Positions 58,750-64,000 of a stretch of DNA of 64,000 bases are shown here, piece after piece. The DNA is from CADEED01 sp039931065 (GTDB lineage Bacteria > Pseudomonadota > Gammaproteobacteria > Steroidobacterales > Steroidobacteraceae): the NCBI GenBank assembly GCA_039931065.1, contig JBDTSP010000009.1, forward strand, positions 62,001 to 126,000, in the 5' to 3' direction. Position numbers and translations under genes: made by a program. Below the pieces are notes generated by a model. It was not told the DNA's origin and did not search any database. It worked only from the letters and a program-made list of their open reading frames with translations. Position 1 is the first letter of the stretch, and each line of letters starts with the position of its first letter.

Positions 58750-60074
58750 TCGAAAGCTCGCGAACTGAAAAATTCGGAGCCGCCGGGGTCCTTCACCGGC
58801 GGGTCCTTTCCCCCGACCAATGCGACGCGTATCGCGGACGTGACGAATTGGACCAACCCGCGCGAGTGGGGCGAGCCCGAGGGGCTGCGCGTAACCGTGC
58901 CCGAGCCGCTGACGGTGGTGCCAATTGGGTAGCTCTGCGCTGGATCGCCCACACCCGCGCCTTTCATCACGGCATTGAGCGCGCCCTGATCGACGATTGC
59001 GCCAGTTCTGCGGTTGAACAGCGCGAACGCATCGTTGGTGCCCGGCTGCACACCGTTGTCCCAGTAGAAGGTCTTGATGCCGTTGGTGCGCGCGGCCTTG
59101 TTGACGTACTCGAGATAGTACTGCCGCGACTCGAGATTCAAGTTCGGGCGCAGCGCCACGCCATACTCACCCATGATCACGGGAATTCCCTGGTCGACCC
59201 ACTTCGCCTTCACCTGCGCGAACGTCTGGTCGTGGTAAGTCTCCTGCGCCCAGGTGCAATTGCTCTGCACCGGGTACGGCGCGCCCCAGTACAGGCACGG
59301 GCCGTTGGGATTCAGCGTGTAGTCGTACGGATCGTAGTGATGCACTTCGACGATCAGCCGGCTTCCGACCGTGTCGGTCGGCAGGTTGAAGAAGTTGAGG
59401 CCGTGAAAAATATTGGTGTTGTAGGTCTGAACGACCAGCGTGCGTGAAGCGTTGTTGCCGCCGGTCGCGCGGACCGCGTTCACGAAGGTCTGGTTGAACG
59501 ACTGCTGTACCGTGTTGTTTTCGGCGGTCGGCGTGTTGTAGTCGGCATGAACTTCGTTCGTGCCGGCGAACATCAGGTGCTGGTCGTAGGTCTTGAATGT
59601 GTTTGCGATCTGAGTCCAGTAGTTCTGCTGCTTCTGGTTGACCGCGGTCTGGAACGCGAACGTCGGATGATCCTGCAACCAGCCGTTGTCCCAGTGGATG
59701 TTGAGGACGATGTACATCCCCTGGCCGTACGCGTAGTCGACCACCTGTTTCACGCGCGCGATCCAGGCGGCGTCGATCACGAACGTGGACTGGTTCGCGT
59801 GGCAATCCCAGGAGGCGGGAATGCGAATCGAGTTGAAGCCGGCGGCCATGACGCTCTTGATCAGCTGCTGGGTGGTCGCGGGGTTGCCCCACGCGGTCTC
59901 GCTGCAGATGGCCTCGAGCGTGTTGCCGAGGTTCCAGCCGACGGTGATGTTGTTGGCGACCTGGGTGGCGGTGGGCAGTGTCTGCGAAAAGGCGGTTGTG
60001 GAAATGGAAGCGAGCAGCAGCGCGCCGAGCGCGACAACGGCCCGCCACGCAGAGGAAGGCCTGCGATGTGACAT
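58677..60074 (-). CDS. Endoglucanase/cellulase, GH5, with aberrant C-terminus
   Basis: A secreted glycosidase (465 aa in the frame). Signal peptide AVVALGALLLASISTTAFSQ. The GH5 barrel includes NITVGWNLGNTLEAICSE, NSIRIPASWDCH, YIVLNIHWDNGW, GTNEVHADYN with acid/base Glu174, VEVHHYDPYDY and IPVIMGEYGV with nucleophile Glu303. After the catalytic domain comes GTTVSGSGTVTRSPSGS, the start of a typical beta-repeat domain. The following 60 residues are low-quality and run antisense into the VOC gene, so the true C-terminal domain seems lost. ATG 60074 follows CAGGGGACTTCCA. Confidence 0.88.
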   Translation of the reverse strand: MSHRRPSSAWRAVVALGALLLASISTTAFSQTLPTATQVANNITVGWNLGNTLEAICSETAWGNPATTQQLIKSVMAAGFNSIRIPASWDCHANQSTFVIDAAWIARVKQVVDYAYGQGMYIVLNIHWDNGWLQDHPTFAFQTAVNQKQQNYWTQIANTFKTYDQHLMFAGTNEVHADYNTPTAENNTVQQSFNQTFVNAVRATGGNNASRTLVVQTYNTNIFHGLNFFNLPTDTVGSRLIVEVHHYDPYDYTLNPNGPCLYWGAPYPVQSNCTWAQETYHDQTFAQVKAKWVDQGIPVIMGEYGVALRPNLNLESRQYYLEYVNKAARTNGIKTFYWDNGVQPGTNDAFALFNRRTGAIVDQGALNAVMKGAGVGDPAQSYPIGTTVSGSGTVTRSPSGSPHSRGLVQFVTSAIRVALVGGKDPPVKDPGGSEFFSSRAFDQPGGEKNSSLLSRSRISITGMPQ

Positions 60075-60223
60075 TGGAAGTCCCCTGAGCTGATCGACCC
60101 ATCGAAACAAACCCGCGTGCGTTTATGCACGCGCTTCACCACTAATGCAATCCCGTTTACCTCTAAAACTACATCGCGGTCGCCGCAAAGTTGTTTTGTG
60201 CGCTCGCGGCAATTAACTTCTCG

Positions 60224-60258
60224 GGTCCCGTTTCATCATCGATGCAGACATCGGGACC
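60224..60258. promoter_or_regulatory. Inverted repeat, possible operator between GH5 and glucuronidase-like genes
   Basis: GGTCCCG (60224-60230) and CGGGACC (60252-60258) form an inverted repeat with a 21-base spacer, in the 218-base divergent gap, 35 bases before the GTG at 60293. It could bind a regulator acting on both genes. It could also be chance at this GC content. Confidence 0.25.
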
Positions 60259-60292
60259 GAAAACGAGTCATTGGACAAGAATCGGAGACCGG

Positions 60293-62428
60293 GTGAACAA
60301 ACCACTACCTGTTCTGGCCGCGCTGTGCGGGTTGTTAGCCAGCGCGACCGCCAACGCGAAGACATGCAAGATCGATGCGCCCGCCACCGCGCAAGGTGCC
60401 TACGCGACACAACGGCTGCGGCCGTTCGCTTTCGACGTCAAACGGTGCCGGCTTGTGCTGCGTGTGGACACAAGTCTCGGTGCGGAAATGTTTTCGATCG
60501 CCGCCCGGCAAGGAGAGGTGTCGATCGCGGGCGGCGATGAACGCGGCCTCATCTATGGCGCGCTCGAGGCGCGCGACCAGCTTCGGCGCGGCGTCGAGCT
60601 GGCGCTGCTGCGCGCGAAACCCGTCAAACCGGCGGAAACTTTTCGCGGCATCAAATTCAACACACCGTGGGACACCTACCGGCCGAGTTCCGCGCTCGAC
60701 CAGCACTACGACACGGTGCGCGACCTCAAATATTGGGAGGCCTTCCTCGACATGATGGTCGAGAACCGGTTCAACGCGATCAGCCTGTGGACCCTGCATC
60801 CGTTCACTTACATGATCCGGCCGAAAAACTTCCTGGAAGCGAGCAAGTGGTCCGATGCGCAGTTCGCGCAATGGCAGCACCTGTACCGCGAAATATTCCG
60901 CATGGCCAAGGAACGCGGGCTCGACACCTATGTGGTGTTCTGGAGCATCTTCGTGAGTGAGGAGTTCGCGAAGGCGAACGGCGTCGCGAAGCGGAACTTC
61001 TACCCTCACTACTACGTGCCCGGCGACACCGCAGGCATCACCAGGCGTTATCTGCAGGAGAGCGTGACGCAGATGCTCGAGGAATATCCCGATCTCGACG
61101 GCATCGGCGTGTCTCACGGCGAAGGTATGGCGGAGATGACGCCGCTGCAGCGCCAGCAGTTCGTCGACGAGGTCTACATCGCGGGCGCGCTGAACGCGAA
61201 GCGCAAACAACCGGTGAAACTGATTCATCGCGTGCCATTTTCCTCGGGCCTCTCCTCCGGCCCCGGTGTGAGCACGGATGTCGAACAGATGACCCGCACG
61301 GCCATGGAAAGGCTCAGCAACAAATTCGCCGGGCCGATCTGGGTCGAGATGAAATTCAACTGGTCACACGGTCACTCGACGCCGAAGCTGGTCAAGGTTC
61401 ATGGCGGCAAGCTTGGTGACACCTACTTCAATCCGACGCCGGCCAACTACAAGATCGTCTGGCAGGTGCGCAACGAGGACTTTTTCGCGCTGAGATGGGG
61501 CGTGCCGGATTTCATCCGCGAGCACATTCGTTTGAATGGCGGGCAGGACTACGTCGGCGGCTACTTCATCGGGTCGGAGACATACATCCCCGCGCTCGAC
61601 TACTTCACGGCCAGCGACAAACCCGTCGACTGGAAATGGGCCTTCGAGCGTCAGTGGCTGTTCTACAAACTATGGGGGCGGCTGTTGTACGACCCGAAGG
61701 AACCGGACTCGCTCTTCCAGATGGACTTCTCCCGCCGCTACGGCAGCCAGGCCCGGAACCTGTTGCGCGCGTACGCGCTGGCGTCGAACACGCAACTGCG
61801 GCTCGCTTCGCTGTTCGATTCGCGCTGGGACTTCACGCTGTACAGCGAGGGGTTCCTGGCACTTCAGGGCGAAGAGACGCACTACATCGGCGTCGATATG
61901 CTCATCAATCGACTCACGATGGACCCCGATTACGTCTCGGTAGCCGAGTTCGTGAAGGCGTTGCACGACCAACAGACATTCGCGGCCGACCGCGTGACGC
62001 CACTGAAACTCGGCGAACTGCTCGAGCGCGACTGCAACGAGGCGCTGCGCCTGGTCGAGAGCATCGATACATCCGGCAACACCTCGCTCATGTACGAAAT
62101 CGCCGACGTGCAGGTCTGGGCGTTTCTCGGCTTGCACCTGGCCGAAAAGCTGCGCGGCGCGATCGAGCTTGCGACCTTCCGGACCGAAGGTGGCGATCAG
62201 CATCGGATGGCGGCCATCGATCATCTCGACAAGGCGTTGGCCTCGTGGGACGAAGTGATCCGTATCACCCGTCCCATCTACAAGGACATGAAACTCACGG
62301 CTTACAACGGCAATTCGTTCGACGCCAATCCGAACAACCTGTTCCACTGGGCGCGGGTTCGCGCGGAAGTTGCGCACGACGTCGATGTGGCTCGTGCCAG
62401 CAAACCGGAGATGGCCTCCGTCAAATGA
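60293..62428 (+). CDS. Alpha-glucuronidase-family-like secreted protein
   Basis: A 711-aa exported protein: signal peptide VLAALCGLLASATANA. The N-terminal domain resembles the zincin-like fold of GH20/GH67 proteins (GLIYGALEARDQLRRGVEL). The barrel includes TFRGIKFNTPWDTYRP, FNAISLWTLHPFTYMIRPKN, RGLDTYVVFWSIFVS, GIGVSHGEGM and PIWVEMKFNWSHGH. The C-terminal half is helical. I recognise this set from proteins annotated 'alpha-glucuronidase family glycosyl hydrolase', but catalytic residues are not certain. GTG 60293 follows CGGAGACCGG. It faces GH5 divergently and is coupled to a VOC gene by ATGA. Confidence 0.7.
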   Translation: MNKPLPVLAALCGLLASATANAKTCKIDAPATAQGAYATQRLRPFAFDVKRCRLVLRVDTSLGAEMFSIAARQGEVSIAGGDERGLIYGALEARDQLRRGVELALLRAKPVKPAETFRGIKFNTPWDTYRPSSALDQHYDTVRDLKYWEAFLDMMVENRFNAISLWTLHPFTYMIRPKNFLEASKWSDAQFAQWQHLYREIFRMAKERGLDTYVVFWSIFVSEEFAKANGVAKRNFYPHYYVPGDTAGITRRYLQESVTQMLEEYPDLDGIGVSHGEGMAEMTPLQRQQFVDEVYIAGALNAKRKQPVKLIHRVPFSSGLSSGPGVSTDVEQMTRTAMERLSNKFAGPIWVEMKFNWSHGHSTPKLVKVHGGKLGDTYFNPTPANYKIVWQVRNEDFFALRWGVPDFIREHIRLNGGQDYVGGYFIGSETYIPALDYFTASDKPVDWKWAFERQWLFYKLWGRLLYDPKEPDSLFQMDFSRRYGSQARNLLRAYALASNTQLRLASLFDSRWDFTLYSEGFLALQGEETHYIGVDMLINRLTMDPDYVSVAEFVKALHDQQTFAADRVTPLKLGELLERDCNEALRLVESIDTSGNTSLMYEIADVQVWAFLGLHLAEKLRGAIELATFRTEGGDQHRMAAIDHLDKALASWDEVIRITRPIYKDMKLTAYNGNSFDANPNNLFHWARVRAEVAHDVDVARASKPEMASVK

Positions 62429-62823
62429 AAGTCATCATCAACATCGACGTGCCCGCCCTCGTCCCGGCCATCGAGTTCTACACCCGGGCGCTGGGACTGA
62501 CACATTCGCGCACGCTCGACGACGACGTAGCCGAGCTCACCGGCGCATCCGCGACGCTCTATCTATTGCAGAAAGGCGCCGGCACTCCGGCGGCGAAGGC
62601 GTCGTCGATCGCGCGCGACTATGGGCGCCACTGGACTCCGGTCCATTTCGACCTGGTTGTCGACGATGTGGATGCCGCGGCGCAGCGGGCAATCGCAGCC
62701 GGCGCGCACGCGGAAACCGGTCACGTCGACTGGCGTGGCTCGCGTTGCGTGAGTTTCGGCGACCGGTTCGGTCACGGATTCTGTTTCATCCAGTTCGACC
62801 AGAACGATACGTATTCGAAATAG
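62425..62823 (+). CDS. VOC-family (glyoxalase-like) protein
   Basis: A 132-aa protein: VPALVPAIEFYTRALGL, then HFDLVVDDVDAAAQRAIAAG and FGDRFGHGFCFIQF. Single-chain VOC fold, full length. Acts on an unknown small molecule. Starts inside the previous stop (ATGA). No metal site can be assigned with confidence. Confidence 0.8.
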   Translation: MKVIINIDVPALVPAIEFYTRALGLTHSRTLDDDVAELTGASATLYLLQKGAGTPAAKASSIARDYGRHWTPVHFDLVVDDVDAAAQRAIAAGAHAETGHVDWRGSRCVSFGDRFGHGFCFIQFDQNDTYSK

Positions 62824-62841
62824 AGGGCCGCGGGTCGTCCC

Positions 62842-63651
62842 TCATCCGCGGACGAAAGATGTTGCCTCGAGCGCAGCGATCGCACGCCGCGTTGCAAAAT
62901 GTCTAAAACTTTCGACCACCAGTTCACGCAGCTCGAGTTTGTTTGTCCCGTGCGCCATGTCGAATGCAATCCAGCCGTTGGCGCCTGAATACGCGGGGAT
63001 CTTGAAACGCGGATCCATTTCGAGCGGCCCCTGACGATCTATGCCGACCCAGAAGGACGCGCACAGGCCTTTGCCATAGTCGTGCAAGGTGAGGAAGCTG
63101 CGTTTTCCCGTGCGCCACGCGACCGAACCCATCTGCGTGCCTTCCTCGGTTTCGGGCAACGACTTGCAGATTGCCCGCAACAAGGCCCACGCCTTCTGCG
63201 CCTTCGGTGCCAGCATTCGATCGATGTCGGCGGGTTTCATCTTCACGCCGGGCGCGGCAACCGCGGGGGGTTTCGCGATACGCGCCACAAGCCTGGGCGG
63301 CGAGCTGTTTGCATAAGCCATGTACACGAGCTCGCACACTCGTTTCCACGACACGCCCTTGTTGAGCTCGATGCCGATCCAGCCTGACGGGCCGACGTAC
63401 GGCGGCTTGAAGAGGTGTTTGGACTCCGCCAGCAACCGCGACTGTTCCAGCGCCGGAGTGTTCAGCCACAACGCGACGTGCCCGTCGCCGTGGTGGTTGA
63501 GCGCGAAAACGGCGAACACCTTGGCCTTACGCGCGCCTTCGCGGGCCCGATAGTTAGGGGAGCCGTGGGATTCGAACTCCTCCGCGCCCGGAAAAGCGAG
63601 GCACAACTCGCGCACCGCCTTCGGGATCGTGCGCGCGCCTCTTTCAGCCAT
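62842..63651 (-). CDS. Tandem MmcQ/YjbR-like protein
   Basis: A 269-aa cytoplasmic protein containing two related domains. The first (about 1-115) has VRELCLAFPGAEEFESHGSP and YVGPSGWIGIELNKGVSWKR. The second (about 145-265) has LRAICKSLPETEEGTQMGS and YSGANGWIAFDMAHGTNKLE. Each is a CyaY-like MmcQ/YjbR fold (small DNA-binding-like proteins of uncertain role). The proline/basic linker lies at about 120-145. ATG 63651 overlaps the upstream stop by eight bases. Confidence 0.8.
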   Translation of the reverse strand: MAERGARTIPKAVRELCLAFPGAEEFESHGSPNYRAREGARKAKVFAVFALNHHGDGHVALWLNTPALEQSRLLAESKHLFKPPYVGPSGWIGIELNKGVSWKRVCELVYMAYANSSPPRLVARIAKPPAVAAPGVKMKPADIDRMLAPKAQKAWALLRAICKSLPETEEGTQMGSVAWRTGKRSFLTLHDYGKGLCASFWVGIDRQGPLEMDPRFKIPAYSGANGWIAFDMAHGTNKLELRELVVESFRHFATRRAIAALEATSFVRG

Positions 63652-64000
63652 CACAACCCTTGAGTTTCGAAGCGTCGAACCCCTGGCCGAAATTGAAAAC
63701 GAACACCGGACCGAGCTCGATGACCTGTTTGGCGGTCGCGAGGTGGATCGACACGCTGCCCTTCTTCTCGGGCAACGTGGCCGTCGCCAGGCGATGCGCG
63801 CAGTAACTCTTCCACTCACCCGTGATCGGCGCGCTGAAATCGAGCGTGGAGGTGTACGGGGCTGCCGCGAGCTGAACGCGCGCGGTCAGCGAACTGCCGC
63901 CTTCGGCCGGTTCCGCGGCACGCGCGTAATACATGAGCATGATCACATCGCCGGTGTTAATCGCGCCCTGCACCGGCGAACTGGCCTGCACGTCCCAGGG
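63644..64000 (-). CDS. C-terminal carbohydrate-binding domain of a secreted protein (runs off window)
   Basis: The frame is open from the window edge to the stop at 63644, 118 codons. It reads PWDVQASSPVQGAINTGDVI, MLMYYARAAEPAEGG, ITGEWKSYCAHRLA and VSIHLATAKQVIELGPVFVF. The NPWDV start and QxIELGPVFVFNFG end match CBM4/9-like beta-sandwiches attached to GH10 xylanases and related exported enzymes. The upstream catalytic part lies beyond 64000. The stop overlaps the start of the tandem MmcQ gene. Confidence 0.65.
   Translation of the reverse strand, partial: PWDVQASSPVQGAINTGDVIMLMYYARAAEPAEGGSSLTARVQLAAAPYTSTLDFSAPITGEWKSYCAHRLATATLPEKKGSVSIHLATAKQVIELGPVFVFNFGQGFDASKLKGCDG

Noticed and set aside
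1..64000. tRNA, rRNA, CRISPR array, riboswitch or prophage
   Set aside because: No cloverleaf, repeat-spacer array, integrase or phage gene was seen; a tRNAscan/Infernal run would be needed to exclude small RNAs.

Overview
The window is about 64 kb of GC-rich chromosome from a gammaproteobacterium, most likely near the Xanthomonadales/Steroidobacterales/Nevskiales. This rests on gene order and protein character, not on a marker gene. Familiar blocks include DUF2066-pgsA-hda divergent from purM-purN, apbC-dcd, rnfB-nth-DUF1841, aceE-aceF-lpd (with a lipoyl domain on the E3 subunit) and pssA-udg-rimI divergent from proS. I saw no rRNA, tRNA, CRISPR array, integrase or intact transposase.

Layout. 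1-2.5 kb is a scarred region: the start of an MFS transporter, a perfect 45-bp palindrome, remnants of a rhombosortase-type (GlyGly-CTERM) lipoprotein, a kinase/TPR gene that lost its 5' end, and a GlyGly-CTERM protein that lost its 5' end at the same junction. 2.5-9.6 kb holds prfC, a large surface lipoprotein, a stretch of gene fragments (DUF899-like, AraC, a small secreted protein, a biotinyl domain) and a CPBP intramembrane protease. 9.6-12.2 kb is a hybrid histidine kinase with an ethylene-receptor-type membrane sensor. 12.3-24 kb is housekeeping: RimI, UDG, PssA, ProS, a lytic transglycosylase, acylphosphatase, WrbA, Hda, PgsA, purine synthesis, dCTP deaminase and ApbC. 24.2-29.1 kb combines a HEAT-repeat Ser/Thr kinase with two PilT/PilU retraction ATPases. 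29.1-34 kb carries metG, an internally deleted pyrD, rnfB, nth, DUF1841 and an orphan membrane protein. 34-42.8 kb encodes the pyruvate dehydrogenase complex, pyrC, rnt and a DUF1289-glutaredoxin fusion. 42.8-47.3 kb has a PuuD-like membrane protein, nadC and an ABC exporter.

47.3-64 kb is accessory and rich in plant-polysaccharide genes: a Tat-type GH10 xylanase, a DUF1080-esterase fusion, an AraC regulator, a GH5 endoglucanase, an alpha-glucuronidase-family protein and the tail of a carbohydrate-binding protein. Between them lie small enzymes (GNAT, VOC, SDR, amidohydrolase, acyltransferase-3). Together they suggest a xylan/cellulose-degrading lifestyle in soil or on plants.

Two general features stand out. 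Many genes look damaged by simple deletions (pyrD, kinase/TPR, GlyGly protein, a VOC protein, the GH5 tail, AraC, BCCP), which could be real erosion or assembly collapse. The AT-rich heptamer CTAWCTA/TAGWTAG recurs 23 times across the window, in several reading frames and in both genic and intergenic DNA, so it looks like a DNA-level signal rather than codon usage.
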